This document shows positions 30,655-40,471 of a DNA stretch of 64,000 nucleotides, in pieces. The stretch's first letter is position 1. Every line of letters begins with the position of its first letter. The translations under genes were made by a program, and so were the position numbers. Source of the DNA: Thiogranum sp. Its GTDB lineage: Bacteria > Pseudomonadota > Gammaproteobacteria > DSM-19610. The stretch is from assembly GCA_024636585.1 (NCBI GenBank), contig JAGXGS010000071.1:1-64000 (forward strand). Reading direction: 5' to 3'. A model generated the notes under the pieces. That model worked only from the letters and a program-made list of their open reading frames with translations, did no database searches and was not told where the DNA came from.

Positions 30655-31472
30655 AGGTCGATCCAGCGCAGACCGAACAGGAATACCGGCGCTGCCGCGA
30701 GCAGACTGTCGATACGATCGAGCACGCCGCCATGGCCGGGAATCAGCTGTCCGGAGTCTTTGATGCCACGCTGGCGCTTGAGCAGGCTTTCAAGCAGATC
30801 ACCGGCGATAGAAAACAATACCGTAACCAGGCTGACCAGCACCAGGCTGGCAAACACAGCGCCTTCTAATCCGATAAAACGCGCATAACCGGTCGCGACG
30901 CCGAGACAGACTATCAGCCCTCCGAGCACGCCTTCCCAGGTCTTGCCGGGACTGACCAGCGGCGCCAGTTTGGTGCGGCCCCAGTGACGGCCGGCGAAAT
31001 AGGCGCCGCTGTCCGCGCTCCACACCAGCACCAGCAGATACAGGACCCAGTGCGGACCCTGATCCGGCCGGCCATGCAACACCGCCAGTGCCAGCCAGGC
31101 ACTGGCCAGCAGTCCGATGCCGAGCGCAGCCTTGACAATCCGGTACTGCGGCGACGGGTCCGCGCCGAGTACCGGGTGGGTTATCCAGAACAGGGTAAAC
31201 AACCACCAGGCCATGGCGATCCAGAGCACCGTATTCACCAGCCATTCCACCTGCGCCTGTTGCCAGATCAGCATCAGCACAACCAGCAATGCAGCCATGA
31301 ACAGCGCGCGTGCAGTCTGGTGCGGCAATGCCGCGAGGGATGTCCATTCCCAGCCGGCCAGCAGCATGATCAGAGCCACCACCAGTGCAAAACCGGCCCC
31401 ATCGAGGTTCAGCACGCCGAACACCACCAGCGGGATCAGGATCAGCGCACTGAGAATCCGCTGCTTAAGCAC
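30651..31472 (-). CDS. cdsA: Phosphatidate cytidylyltransferase
   Basis: The 273-residue integral membrane enzyme makes CDP-diacylglycerol from phosphatidic acid and CTP. About eight hydrophobic segments are visible. The diagnostic C-terminal signature is present: [32 protein letters not shown] in part and [37 protein letters not shown] in part, with the metal-binding aspartates. I chose GTG at 31472 (start [16 protein letters not shown]), which overlaps uppS by eight bases; the longer frame upstream runs antiparallel to nothing sensible and lies inside uppS. Confidence 0.95.
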   Translation of the reverse strand: MLKQRILSALILIPLVVFGVLNLDGAGFALVVALIMLLAGWEWTSLAALPHQTARALFMAALLVVLMLIWQQAQVEWLVNTVLWIAMAWWLFTLFWITHPVLGADPSPQYRIVKAALGIGLLASAWLALAVLHGRPDQGPHWVLYLLVLVWSADSGAYFAGRHWGRTKLAPLVSPGKTWEGVLGGLIVCLGVATGYARFIGLEGAVFASLVLVSLVTVLFSIAGDLLESLLKRQRGIKDSGQLIPGHGGVLDRIDSLLAAAPVFLFGLRWIDL

Positions 31473-32235
31473 TGCCGGGCCTTTCCACCTGGTCTCCGGT
31501 CTGACCAAAGCGACGTTGACGACCGCTGAACGAGCGCAGTGCATCGGCAAATGCGGTCTCATCGAAATCCGGCCACAAGGAATCAGTAAAGTACAATTCG
31601 GTATAAGCCAGTTGCCAGAGCAGATAGTTGCTGATGCGCTGTTCACCGCCGGTGCGGATAAACAGATCGGGTTCCGGAAGATCGGCATTACAGAGTTCGC
31701 GACCGACGGCATCGGCATCGATCTGTTGCGGGTCGAGCGACCCTTCGGCAACCCGGACAGCCAGCCGCCGGGCGGCTTCGGCCAGATCCCAGCGACCGCC
31801 ATAATTCACGGCAATGACCAGAGTGAGCTTGTCGTTGTGCGCGGTCTGTTGTTCTGCCGCATCCATCAGGGTGCGCAGCTTGGGATCGAATGCACTGCGA
31901 TCGCCGATAAAGCGCATGCGCACGCCGTTACGATCGAGTCGGGTTATTTCTTTTTTCAGGGTGTGCACGAACAGGTCCATGAGCAGGCCGACTTCGGTCT
32001 TCGGCCGGCGCCAGTTTTCGCTGGAAAACGCGAACAAAGTAAGCGCTTCGATGCCCCGGTTCAGACAGGCTTCCACGACCCGGCGTACCGCCTTGACGCC
32101 CTCGCGATGTCCCATGTAGCGCGGCAGGTTGCGTTGCTTCGCCCAGCGTCCGTTGCCATCCATAATCATGGCAACGTGTCGCGGCAGGCGCTGCTCCGCT
32201 GTCTCGCTATCGGCTTGGATGTTTTCCTGTGCCAT
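31465..32235 (-). CDS. uppS: Undecaprenyl diphosphate synthase
   Basis: The 256-residue cis-prenyltransferase elongates farnesyl diphosphate to the C55 carrier lipid of cell-wall and O-antigen synthesis. HVAMIMDGNGRWAK carries the catalytic aspartate, followed by GHREGVKAVRRVVE, TLFAFSSENWRRP, NYGGRWDLAEAARRLA, PDLFIRTGGEQRISNYLLWQ and ELYFTDSLWPDFDE. ATG 32235 is preferred; a GTG at 32271 would add 12 residues. frr, uppS and cdsA follow one another in the usual order. Confidence 0.96.
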   Translation of the reverse strand: MAQENIQADSETAEQRLPRHVAMIMDGNGRWAKQRNLPRYMGHREGVKAVRRVVEACLNRGIEALTLFAFSSENWRRPKTEVGLLMDLFVHTLKKEITRLDRNGVRMRFIGDRSAFDPKLRTLMDAAEQQTAHNDKLTLVIAVNYGGRWDLAEAARRLAVRVAEGSLDPQQIDADAVGRELCNADLPEPDLFIRTGGEQRISNYLLWQLAYTELYFTDSLWPDFDETAFADALRSFSGRQRRFGQTGDQVERPGSA

Positions 32236-32278
32236 GCTGTGAATCGATTGTGTCCCGGACTCCGGTTGCACCGGAGTG

Positions 32279-32836
32279 CTAGATTTCCATCAATTCCGCT
32301 TCTTTCACCGCCAGCACCTTGTCGATCTTCTCGATGAATTCGTCGGTCAGTTTTTGAATGGCCTCTTCGGCACGGCGCGCATCATCTTCGGAAATATCCC
32401 GGGCCTTGAGCAGTTCCTTGAAATCATTGTTGGCATCGCGGCGGATGTTGCGCACCGCGACGCGCGCGCCCTCGCCCTCGGCACGCACGACGCGCACCAT
32501 ATCCTTGCGGCGTTCTTCAGTCAGCTGCGGCATCGGAATCCGGATCGCGGTACCCGCGGTGTTCGGGTTCAGTCCGAGGTCCGACTTCATGATCGCCTTT
32601 TCGATAGCCTGCACCATGGGTTTTTCCCAGGGCACGATCATGAGCGTGCGTGAATCCTCGACCGACACATTGGCAGCCTGCGCCAGCGGAACTTCGGAAC
32701 CATAATAGTCCACCTTGATATGATCGAGCAGGCTCGGGTGCGCTCGTCCGGTGCGGATTTTGCTCAGATCCTGTTTCAGCGCCTCGACACTCTTGCCCAT
32801 GCGATCCCGCGCATCCGCCTTGATATCCTCAATCAT
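32279..32836 (-). CDS. frr: Ribosome recycling factor
   Basis: The 185-residue protein releases post-termination ribosomes together with [37 protein letters not shown] in part, [27 protein letters not shown] in part, and [18 protein letters not shown] are family blocks. Length equals E. coli Frr (185). Five bases separate it from pyrH. Confidence 0.98.
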   Translation of the reverse strand: MIEDIKADARDRMGKSVEALKQDLSKIRTGRAHPSLLDHIKVDYYGSEVPLAQAANVSVEDSRTLMIVPWEKPMVQAIEKAIMKSDLGLNPNTAGTAIRIPMPQLTEERRKDMVRVVRAEGEGARVAVRNIRRDANNDFKELLKARDISEDDARRAEEAIQKLTDEFIEKIDKVLAVKEAELMEI

Positions 32837-32841
32837 CGCGA

Positions 32842-33561
32842 TTACTCCACCAGAGTTCCAATTGTCTCACCACATACCACCCGTCGCAGGTTTCCTGTTT
32901 CATGCAGGTTGAAAACCCGCACCGGCATCTTGTGATCCCGACATAATACCAGCGCCGTCGCGTCCATCACCCCCAGCTTCCTGGTGATCGCCTCATCATA
33001 GTCGAGTCGATCATAGCGTTTGGCATCGGGATGTTTGGCCGGATCAGCATCGTAGATGCCGTCTACCTGGGTAGCCTTGAGCATTATGTCCGCGCCAATC
33101 TCGATGGCGCGCAGGCTGGCTGCGGAATCCGTTGTGAAAAACGGATTGCCGGTGCCGGCGGCGAACAGCACCACGCGGCCCTTTTCAAGGTGACGTACTG
33201 CGCGTCTGCGGATGTAGTCCTCGCAGACCTGATTGATCTTGATCGCCGACAGGACCCGCACCGGGGTGCCGAATTTTTCTATCGCATCCTGCAGCGCCAG
33301 CGCATTGATGACAGTTGCAAGCATACCCATCTGGTCGGCGGTGACACGATCCATACCGGCCTCTGCCAGGCCGGCGCCGCGAAATATATTTCCGCCTCCG
33401 ACTACCAGTCCGACCTGTAACTGCATCTCAACCAGTTCGTGAATTTCCTGGGCGATACGTCTTATGACCGCTGGCTTGATGCCATATTCGCCGTCACCCA
33501 TCAACGCTTCGCCGCTGAGTTTCAGAAGGATGCGCCGGTAGGCAAGCTGGTTATTTTCCAT
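32842..33561 (-). CDS. pyrH: UMP kinase
   Basis: The 239-residue hexameric kinase phosphorylates UMP; it belongs to the amino-acid kinase fold. [75 protein letters not shown] in part, and [13 protein letters not shown] are diagnostic. UTP/GTP allosteric control is known for the family. It lies downstream of a strong terminator that follows tsf. Confidence 0.98.
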   Translation of the reverse strand: MENNQLAYRRILLKLSGEALMGDGEYGIKPAVIRRIAQEIHELVEMQLQVGLVVGGGNIFRGAGLAEAGMDRVTADQMGMLATVINALALQDAIEKFGTPVRVLSAIKINQVCEDYIRRRAVRHLEKGRVVLFAAGTGNPFFTTDSAASLRAIEIGADIMLKATQVDGIYDADPAKHPDAKRYDRLDYDEAITRKLGVMDATALVLCRDHKMPVRVFNLHETGNLRRVVCGETIGTLVE

Positions 33562-33640
33562 AATCCTGTCTTTACAGTCAGTTAGAAGTTTATGTTAACT
33601 TGATATGTCACGTCAGGCCACAGTTTGTGCTGCAGGTACA

Positions 33641-33667
33641 AAACGGGGTCGCATTGCGACCCCGTTT
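33641..33667 (-). terminator. Rho-independent terminator after tsf
   Basis: AAACGGGGTCGC and GCGACCCCGTTT form a perfect 12-base-pair stem with a three-base loop, followed on the minus strand by TTTTG. It sits 64 bases past the tsf stop and 80 bases before pyrH, in the 169-base gap between them. It should end or attenuate the rpsB-tsf transcript and separate it from pyrH. Confidence 0.88.
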
Positions 33668-33730
33668 AGCATAGCGGGAAGCATGGTGGGCGTCCCGGGC
33701 CAAAGCAACCTGTAAAACGCCAACAACTGC

Positions 33731-34615
33731 CTAGCTGCCCTGCACCTGCGCCATGACCTCTTCAGCAAAGTTCTCGACCTTCTTCTCGACACCTTCGCCA
33801 AGTTCCAGTCGATCGAAGCCGTGTACGGTGGCGCCCTTTTCCTTGAGCACCTGGGCAACCGTCTGATCCGGATTTTTCACGAATGGCTGACCCAGCAGAG
33901 TGATCTCGCCGAGAAACTTGCGCAGCCGACCGACAACCATTTTTTCGATGATGTCAGCAGGCTTGCCGCTGGCCTGCGCCTGCGCCGAGAAAATTTCTTT
34001 CTCCTTGTCGAGCATGTCCTGCGATACGCCGTTTTCATCCAGACACACCGGCTTGCTTGCCGCTATATGCATGGCGATGTCCCTGGCCAGCGCTTCGTCA
34101 CCACCTTCCACTTCCACCAGCACGCCGATACGGCTGCCGTGCAAGTAGCTGAACAGTTTGCCACTGCCGGCGACGCGTCGGTTGAAACGACGCACGTTGA
34201 TGTTTTCACCAATCGTGGCGATCAGTCCACGGCGGGCTTCCTCGACCGTTTCACCGCCATCGTTCAGCGGCAGGCTCATCAGAGCTTCCACATCGGCCGG
34301 AGCATCCAGAAGAATCCGCCGGGCGACGGCTTCCGCAAAATTGCGGAACTCGTCTTTCTGGGCAACGAAGTCGGTCTCGGAGTTGACCTCGGCGACCACA
34401 GCGCTGCCGGCATCGTCGCTGACCTCTACCGTGACCACACCTTCCGCCGCCACCCGACCTGCTTTCTTGTCGGCTTTGGCGAGACCGGATTTGCGCAGCG
34501 CCTCGGCAGCCGCGTCCATATCCCCGCTGGCTTCCACCAGTGCGTTCTTGCATTCCATCATGCCGCAGCCGGTGCGTTGACGCAGTTCCTTGACCTGCGC
34601 TGCTGAAATTGCCAT
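33731..34615 (-). CDS. tsf: Elongation factor Ts
   Basis: The 294-residue guanine nucleotide exchange factor regenerates EF-Tu-GTP. The N-terminal UBA-like domain ([34 protein letters not shown] in part) and the core with [17 protein letters not shown], the TDFV exchange motif, are visible. The last part includes [23 protein letters not shown] in part. Encoded 46 bases after rpsB, the universal pair. Confidence 0.98.
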   Translation of the reverse strand: MAISAAQVKELRQRTGCGMMECKNALVEASGDMDAAAEALRKSGLAKADKKAGRVAAEGVVTVEVSDDAGSAVVAEVNSETDFVAQKDEFRNFAEAVARRILLDAPADVEALMSLPLNDGGETVEEARRGLIATIGENINVRRFNRRVAGSGKLFSYLHGSRIGVLVEVEGGDEALARDIAMHIAASKPVCLDENGVSQDMLDKEKEIFSAQAQASGKPADIIEKMVVGRLRKFLGEITLLGQPFVKNPDQTVAQVLKEKGATVHGFDRLELGEGVEKKVENFAEEVMAQVQGS

Positions 34616-34661
34616 GCCTTGTACCTCTTTAACTTAACTTTCTGTCCGTTGAAACGACGCC

Positions 34662-35408
34662 TCAGGCGCCGCGATTTTCGCCGACTTCGACGAATTCATC
34701 CTCGGCACTGCCGCCGACCTGCGCCATGGCGCCACGGCCTTCGTCGACCGCATCCGCCGCGCCGCGCACATACAGCTGCACCGCGCGAATCGAATCGTCG
34801 TTGCCCGGGATGACATAATCGATATGTTCCGGAGAATTATTGGAATCGACCACCCCGATCACCGGTATACCGAGCTTGCGGGCTTCGGCGATGGCAATCT
34901 TTTCATGACCGACGTCGATCACGAACAATGCGTCAGGCAGACGATTCATATCCTTGATGCCGCCGAGGCTGCGATTCAGCTTGTCTTTCTCGCGCGTCAG
35001 CATCAGTGCTTCTTTCTTGTTGATCTTCTCGAAGGTGCCATCCTCTTCCATGACTTCCAGCTCCTTGAGCCGACGGATCGACTGGCGCACGGTCTTGAAA
35101 TTGGTGAGCATGCCGCCCAACCAGCGGTGATCGACGAAAGGCATCTTGCAACGCAGCGCTTCAGCGCGCAGCGTCTCGCGAGCGGAGCGCTTGGTGCCAA
35201 CGAACAACACGGTGCCCTTGTTGGCTACCAGCTTGCCCATGAAATTCATGGCGTCATTGAACAGTGGCAGCGTTTTTTCCAGATTGATGATGTGGATTTT
35301 GCTGCGTTCCCCGAAGATGTACGGGGCCATTCTTGGATTCCAGAAACGGGACTGATGCCCGAAATGGACGCCAGCTTCCAACATCTGGCGCATGCTTACG
35401 CTTGACAT
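34662..35408 (-). CDS. rpsB: 30S ribosomal protein S2
   Basis: The 248-residue protein binds the 30S head-body junction. [30 protein letters not shown] in part, [37 protein letters not shown] in part and [16 protein letters not shown] are diagnostic. ATG 35408 is the family start; the open frame upstream belongs to the leader. S2 is often feedback-regulated through its own mRNA leader, and this gene has a long structured one. Confidence 0.98.
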   Translation of the reverse strand: MSSVSMRQMLEAGVHFGHQSRFWNPRMAPYIFGERSKIHIINLEKTLPLFNDAMNFMGKLVANKGTVLFVGTKRSARETLRAEALRCKMPFVDHRWLGGMLTNFKTVRQSIRRLKELEVMEEDGTFEKINKKEALMLTREKDKLNRSLGGIKDMNRLPDALFVIDVGHEKIAIAEARKLGIPVIGVVDSNNSPEHIDYVIPGNDDSIRAVQLYVRGAADAVDEGRGAMAQVGGSAEDEFVEVGENRGA

Positions 35409-35588
35409 AATATTAAAACCTCTTTGTAAGGGTTGGGCCTCCATACGTCCCATGCAGCAACCCGTGAAAAGCAACTTTTCCGGGCACCCGGCTGAATGTG
35501 CCGACGTATGTGTGGATTTGTGATCAAGGAGCCCGCGGGCTCCGCTTTCATGCACCAGGACCTCGCATTGCAAGGGCCTGTTAACAAG
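35409..35588 (-). promoter_or_regulatory. rpsB mRNA leader with a 16-base perfect palindrome
   Basis: About 180 bases lie between the predicted transcription start near 35588 and the rpsB ATG. They contain GGAGCCCGCGGGCTCC (35528-35543), a perfect palindrome, and further GC-rich complementary stretches such as CCGGGTGCCCGG near 35483. AGAGG precedes the ATG. In E. coli, S2 represses the rpsB-tsf operon through its leader; a comparable role is inferred here. No coding sequence is likely in this stretch. Confidence 0.5.
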
Positions 35589-35594
35589 CGCGCT

Positions 35595-35623
35595 TTTATA
35601 CCATACACTACCCGGAACAGCAA
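35595..35623 (-). promoter_or_regulatory. Strong sigma70-type promoter of rpsB-tsf
   Basis: On the minus strand TTGCTG (35623-35618) and TATAAA (35600-35595) are separated by exactly 17 bases. The bases after the -10 box are GCGCGC, a GC-rich discriminator as found at promoters under stringent (ppGpp) control. This fits a ribosomal protein operon. Confidence 0.75.
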
Positions 35624-35702
35624 TTATCCCGGCAACTTAGCCTTAACTCAGCTAGTCTGACCCGAACGAATGCCCATCCCCCATGGACGGCAACTGGAAG
35701 TC

Positions 35703-36470
35703 ATGAGCGTATCTATAAAAACTCCCGAGGAAATCGAACTGATGCGGGTTGCCGGCCGCCTCGCCGCCGACGTACTGCAAATGATCGAACCGCACGTCCA
35801 GGCCGGTGCGACTACCGCCGACCTGGATCAGCTGTGCCACAATTATATAGTCAACGAACAGGGCGCGATCCCCGCCCCGCTCAACTATCGCGGCTTTCCG
35901 AAATCCGTCTGCACCACGCTGAATCACCAGGTCTGCCACGGTATTCCGGGCGACCGGCGCCTTAAAAACGGCGATGTACTGAATATCGATGTCACCGTCA
36001 TCAAGGACGGCTTCCACGGCGACACCAGCAAGATGTTTTTCGTCGGCGAGCCGTCGTTGATCGCGCGCCGCCTGGCGGCAGTCACCTATGAGTGCATGGC
36101 GCTCGGCATCCGCATGGTCAAGCCCGGTGTACGGCTCGGCGATATCGGACATGCGATTCAGCGGCACGCCGAGGCGCACAACTATTCGGTGGTACGCGAA
36201 TACTGTGGCCACGGGATCGGCCGCGAATTCCATGAAGACCCACAGGTGCTGCATTATGGCCGGCCCGGGACCGGCATGGCGCTGGAGACCGGCATGACAT
36301 TCACTATTGAACCGATGATCAACGTGGGCAAGCGCCATACCAAGCTGCTCAAAGACGGCTGGACGGTAGTAACCAAGGATCACAGCCTGTCGGCGCAGTG
36401 GGAACACACCGTACTGGTCACGCCGAACGGGTACGACGTGCTGACGCTGCGTCCCGACGAAGCGATCTGA
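35703..36470 (+). CDS. map: Methionine aminopeptidase type I
   Basis: The 255-residue metalloenzyme removes initiator methionine. It starts MSVSIKTPEEIELMRVAGRLA and has the five metal ligands: D in VLNIDVTVIKDGFHGDTSKMF (two Asp), H in EYCGHGIGREFHEDP, E in TFTIEPMIN and E in AQWEHTVLVT. ATG 35703 is the family start; an in-frame ATG at 35670 would add eleven atypical residues. Divergent from rpsB and followed 19 bases later by glnD, the same order as in E. coli. Confidence 0.97.
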   Translation: MSVSIKTPEEIELMRVAGRLAADVLQMIEPHVQAGATTADLDQLCHNYIVNEQGAIPAPLNYRGFPKSVCTTLNHQVCHGIPGDRRLKNGDVLNIDVTVIKDGFHGDTSKMFFVGEPSLIARRLAAVTYECMALGIRMVKPGVRLGDIGHAIQRHAEAHNYSVVREYCGHGIGREFHEDPQVLHYGRPGTGMALETGMTFTIEPMINVGKRHTKLLKDGWTVVTKDHSLSAQWEHTVLVTPNGYDVLTLRPDEAI

Positions 36471-36489
36471 GCCGGGCGGCCATCGATCA

Positions 36490-39162
36490 ATGACCGAGGC
36501 GGCGCTGCAGGATCACAACCGACCGTACCAGGAATGGTTCGATCTCGACCTGCTGGAACGGGCATTCGCGGGACCGGAGGTGTCGCTGCATACCTGCCGC
36601 ACTTTCCTGGACAGCTCGCAGCAGATTCTGTCCGAACGATTCCTTGGCGGCAGTGATATCGAGGCGCTGATCCAGGCGCGCAGCTGGTTGATCGATCAAC
36701 TGCTGAGGCGCTGCTGGAAACGCCTGCTCGGCGACTTCGACGGCGCCCTGGTAGCGGTCGGCGGTTACGGACGCAGCGAGCTGCTGCCGGGTTCCGACAT
36801 CGACATCATGGTGCTGCTGGGCCGTCCCGCCAACGGCGACACCGGGCAGCGTATCGAAGCCTTTCTGATGCTGCTGTGGGACATCGGTCTCGAGGTCGGG
36901 CACAGCGTACGTACCCTCGACGACTGCACTCAGCAGGCGGGCGCTGACATCACCATCGCCACCAATCTCATGGAAGCACGACGGCTGATCGGATCGTCGA
37001 CGCTGTATGAGACCATGCGCGACCGCGTTGGCCCTGCTCAGCTGTGGCCGAGCCGCGAATTCTTCGAGGCGAAACTGGCCGAGCAGAAACAACGCTATCA
37101 GCGTTTCGACGACGCCATGTACAACCTCGAACCGAATGTGAAAGAAGGCCCCGGGGGGCTGCGCGATGCGCAGATGATCGGCTGGGTGCTGAAACGGCAT
37201 TTCGGCTCCGAACGGCTCTCCGATGTCGTGGAGCGCGGTTTCCTTACCCCGGCTGAATATTCCGCGCTGATGGATGGTCAACGCTTTCTCTGGAAAGTCC
37301 GCTTCGGCCTGCACCAGATGACCGGGCGCCGCGAAGACCGCCTGCTGTTCGACCACCAGCGCACGCTGGCGCGGCAATTTGAATACCAGGACCATGACCA
37401 CAAGCTGGCCGTCGAATGGTTCATGCGCGATTACTACTGGGCGATTCAGGAACTGAGTCGTTTGAATGAAATGCTCCTGCAGCTGTTCCAGGAGGTCATT
37501 CTGTACGCCGACGATCCCGGCGATCCGGTGCCTATCAACCGCCGCTTTCAGGCGCGGCGCGGATTCCTCGAAGTCAGCAACGAACATATTTTCAAACGCT
37601 ATCCGTTTGCCTTGCTGGAGCTGTTCCTGATAATGCAGCAGCAACCAGGATTAAAAGGTGTCCAGGCTTCCACGATCCGCCTGGTGCGTGACCACCGTTA
37701 CCTGATCGATGACAGCTTCCGCGCCGACATCCGCACCCGCAGCCTGTTCATGGAGATCTTCCGACAGCCGCGCGGGGTGACTCAGGAGCTGCGGCGCATG
37801 AATCGTTATGGCGTGCTCGCCGCCTATTATCCGGGCTTCGGCGACATTGTCGGACAGATGCAGTATGACCTGTTTCATGCCTATACCGTCGATGAACACA
37901 CGCTGTTCGTGGTGCGCAACCTGCGGCGTTTTTCAGCACCTAAAAGCGCTGATGAACTGCCGTTCTGCAGCCGTATTGCCGGCACCATACCGAAACGCGA
38001 ACTGCTTTATCTGGCCGGTTTTTTTCACGATATCGGTAAAGGGCGCGGCGGCAATCATTCGCAACTCGGCGCCACCGATGCCCGGGAATTCCTGCACCAG
38101 CATGGCCTGAGTGACTACGACTGCAATCTGGTTGCCTGGCTGGTGGAAAATCATCTGTTGATGTCGCAGACAGCCCAGCGGCGCGACATTTCCGACCCCG
38201 ATGTCATCAATGAATTCACCCGCCAGATCGGTTCACGCACCCGCCTGGACTATCTGTACCTGCTCACAGTCGGCGATATTCGCGGCACCAATCCTACCCT
38301 CTGGAACAGCTGGAAAGATGCACTGTTGAAGGACCTTTACCTTGCCACCCGAGGCGCCCTGCAGCGCGGCCTGGAAAATCCGCTGCACCGCGACGAGTTG
38401 ATCGAGGATATCAAGACAGCAGCCCGCCGCAACCTTATCGAGCAAGGTATCGATGAGGAACTGTTGAACCAGCTCTGGCAGAGTTTTCCGGCTGAGTATT
38501 TCCTGCGCCACAGCGCCGGCGAAGTCAGCTGGCATACGCAGGTGATTCTGGCCAGCGGCAGTACCGAAGGGGTGCGCGTCGATTTGCGTGCCACTACCGA
38601 GCGCGGCGGCAGCGCGCTGTTCATTTATGCGCCGGTGACGGATCGTTTGTTCAGCCGCACCACCGCGCTGCTCAGCCGGATGGGCCTGACGGTCACCGAT
38701 GCGCGCATCATTACCACTGAACGCGGCTATGCGCTGGATACCTATGTGTTTCTCGATGCCTCCGGAAAGCCGGTGCTGGACGTCTATCAGTCCCGCGAAC
38801 TGGTGACACGCATGGAACAGGAACTTGCATCAAAAAGTACAGGGGCGCTGGCGGTTACGCGACCGATGCCGCGGCGTGCCACGCATTTCAGGGTCGAGAC
38901 CCAGGTGCGATTTCATCTTGACCGCACCGGCACCCGTACTATCGTCGAGCTGTTCACGACTGATTATCCCGGTCTGCTGTCAGAAGTGGCGCGCGTCTTT
39001 CAGGATCAGGACACGGTGCTGGAGAACGCCCGAATCGCGACGTTCGGCGCCCAGGCGGAAGATGTTTTTTACGTCGTCAACAGTGCTGGCGAACCATTGA
39101 CTGATGCGCAGCAGACGCGCCTGCGCGACGCACTGGTGGCAATGCTCGACGCCACCGGCTAG
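36490..39162 (+). CDS. glnD: Bifunctional PII uridylyltransferase/uridylyl-removing enzyme
   Basis: The 890-residue sensor of glutamine uridylylates and deuridylylates PII. The nucleotidyltransferase motif VAVGGYGRSELLPGSDIDIMVL is at residues 88-109 with D103 and D105; KEGPGGLRDAQMIGWVLKRHFG in part follows. The HD hydrolase domain has YLAGFFHDIGKGRGGNHSQLGA in part, near residue 520. Two C-terminal ACT domains bind glutamine (SALFIYAPVTDRLFSRTTALLSRMG in part and TIVELFTTDYPGLLSEVARVF). Length is the same as the E. coli enzyme. Its stop overlaps the convergent VOC gene by four bases. Confidence 0.98.
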   Translation: MTEAALQDHNRPYQEWFDLDLLERAFAGPEVSLHTCRTFLDSSQQILSERFLGGSDIEALIQARSWLIDQLLRRCWKRLLGDFDGALVAVGGYGRSELLPGSDIDIMVLLGRPANGDTGQRIEAFLMLLWDIGLEVGHSVRTLDDCTQQAGADITIATNLMEARRLIGSSTLYETMRDRVGPAQLWPSREFFEAKLAEQKQRYQRFDDAMYNLEPNVKEGPGGLRDAQMIGWVLKRHFGSERLSDVVERGFLTPAEYSALMDGQRFLWKVRFGLHQMTGRREDRLLFDHQRTLARQFEYQDHDHKLAVEWFMRDYYWAIQELSRLNEMLLQLFQEVILYADDPGDPVPINRRFQARRGFLEVSNEHIFKRYPFALLELFLIMQQQPGLKGVQASTIRLVRDHRYLIDDSFRADIRTRSLFMEIFRQPRGVTQELRRMNRYGVLAAYYPGFGDIVGQMQYDLFHAYTVDEHTLFVVRNLRRFSAPKSADELPFCSRIAGTIPKRELLYLAGFFHDIGKGRGGNHSQLGATDAREFLHQHGLSDYDCNLVAWLVENHLLMSQTAQRRDISDPDVINEFTRQIGSRTRLDYLYLLTVGDIRGTNPTLWNSWKDALLKDLYLATRGALQRGLENPLHRDELIEDIKTAARRNLIEQGIDEELLNQLWQSFPAEYFLRHSAGEVSWHTQVILASGSTEGVRVDLRATTERGGSALFIYAPVTDRLFSRTTALLSRMGLTVTDARIITTERGYALDTYVFLDASGKPVLDVYQSRELVTRMEQELASKSTGALAVTRPMPRRATHFRVETQVRFHLDRTGTRTIVELFTTDYPGLLSEVARVFQDQDTVLENARIATFGAQAEDVFYVVNSAGEPLTDAQQTRLRDALVAMLDATG

Positions 39163-39545
39163 CGGCTTTCAATCAGCTCGATACCGTTACCGTCGGGATC
39201 GCGACAAAACAGGGCACGGCGTCCCGAACGGCTGCGGGTAAATGCGATGCCGGCACGATTCAGCCGCTGCTCGAGGGCATCCAGATCACCAATCCGTAGC
39301 GCCAGGTGTCGGTCGCGCCCGACATGTGCGGGACGTCCCTCGACCGGATCGACACCAGCAAGCACCAGCAGATGGATTTGCTGGCCCGCACCAACCTCCA
39401 GCCAGGCGCCGGGAAAACCCAGGTCGGGACGCTGCGGATCCGTCGCCATGCCCAGCACATCGACATAAAAGTGCAGGGCTTGCGCCAGATCTTCGACGAT
39501 CAGACTGCCATGATGAATGCCGAGAAAATTATCCGTGCTGCTCAT
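39159..39545 (-). CDS. VOC-family (glyoxalase/dioxygenase fold) protein
   Basis: The 128-residue protein has the paired beta-alpha-beta-beta-beta modules of vicinal oxygen chelate proteins. Likely metal ligands are His in FLGIHHGSLIVED near residue 10, His in DRHLALRIGDLDAL and Glu in the final DPDGNGIELIE. ALHFYVDVLGM and RALFCRDPDGNG are characteristic. Substrate is not predictable; glyoxalase, thiol transferase or dioxygenase activity are all possible. ATG 39545 overlaps the EamA gene end by 17 bases, so the two are probably an operon. Confidence 0.85.
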   Translation of the reverse strand: MSSTDNFLGIHHGSLIVEDLAQALHFYVDVLGMATDPQRPDLGFPGAWLEVGAGQQIHLLVLAGVDPVEGRPAHVGRDRHLALRIGDLDALEQRLNRAGIAFTRSRSGRRALFCRDPDGNGIELIESR

Positions 39546-40425
39546 GTTCCAGAACCTGGACGTGGGCCGCCACATAGGCTGCCGTCAAAATCAGCAGGCC
39601 GCCGAGCCATTCCTGTGGCAGCACCTGTTCATCGGTCAGCAACAGCGATGACACCGCGCCGACGATCAACTCGAACAACAGTATGACTGCGGAACGGTGC
39701 ACCGGCATACGACTGACGCCGTAAATCACAGTGACTGTCATGATGAAAAAACCGAACCAGCCGAGCATCAATGCGCCACCCCATACCCGCAACGCGACCT
39801 CCGGTATGGCACGGCCCGCCAGCAGAATCCAGACGCCGGCGACCAGCACCACACCCAGCCAGCTGGCGGCTGACTTGCTGGCGGTGGTAACAGTGTGCAT
39901 TTTGCGCACCATGACATTGGCAAAGGCAAAAGCGAAACCCGATGAGACGGCCAGCCAGTCCGCAGGATCACGCGGCCAGGGCATGCCGAGAGCGGGATCC
40001 CACAGCATGATGACAGCGCCCGCCAGCGCCACCACGAACACCACCAGACCGACTTTGCCGGGATGTTCGCCCAGCACTACCCAGCCCATGATCAGCGCCC
40101 ACAGAGGTGACAGGTAGAACAGCAGTAATACCCGCATTACCGTGCCGTCGAGCACCGCCAGCACGAAGGCGACATTGCACCAGCCGACCGCCAGCGTCAT
40201 CAGGGTCAGCACCAGCGGTTCGCGCAGCCAGTCGCGCCGGCCCCGCCACAGCCATGGCAGCCCGATCAGCAGACAGGCACCATAACTGGCCAGAGTCAGC
40301 CACAGGCCGCTCAGCCCCTGCCCTTCCAGCAACCGTAATGGATACCATACCAGGCCCCAGAGACTGGCCGTCAGCAACAGACTCAGGATCGGCAGTGCCC
40401 GGTGTTCCGCGTTGGACGACATCAT
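39529..40425 (-). CDS. EamA-family (drug/metabolite) transporter
   Basis: The 298-residue protein has ten predicted membrane helices arranged as two EamA repeats (about 8-140 and 155-290). Typical features are SLWGLVWYPLRLLEGQGLSG near the start, FYLSPLWALIMGWVVLGEHPG at the end of repeat one and LLFELIVGAVSSLLLTDEQVLPQEWLGG in part at the end of repeat two. Such proteins export or import amino acids, nucleosides or other small metabolites; the substrate is unknown. Adjacent ATGs at 40425 and 40422 both fit. Divergent from dapC. Confidence 0.88.
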   Translation of the reverse strand: MMSSNAEHRALPILSLLLTASLWGLVWYPLRLLEGQGLSGLWLTLASYGACLLIGLPWLWRGRRDWLREPLVLTLMTLAVGWCNVAFVLAVLDGTVMRVLLLFYLSPLWALIMGWVVLGEHPGKVGLVVFVVALAGAVIMLWDPALGMPWPRDPADWLAVSSGFAFAFANVMVRKMHTVTTASKSAASWLGVVLVAGVWILLAGRAIPEVALRVWGGALMLGWFGFFIMTVTVIYGVSRMPVHRSAVILLFELIVGAVSSLLLTDEQVLPQEWLGGLLILTAAYVAAHVQVLEHEQHG

Positions 40426-40471
40426 AAGATTCCGTATACTTCCTGTTCTTTGCGCATTGCATCGTCCATTC

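Noticed and set aside
35409-35573. N-terminal extension of rpsB to an ATG at 35573
   Set aside because: The extension is not S2-like, covers the structured leader and begins almost at the predicted transcription start. ATG 35408 is the family start.
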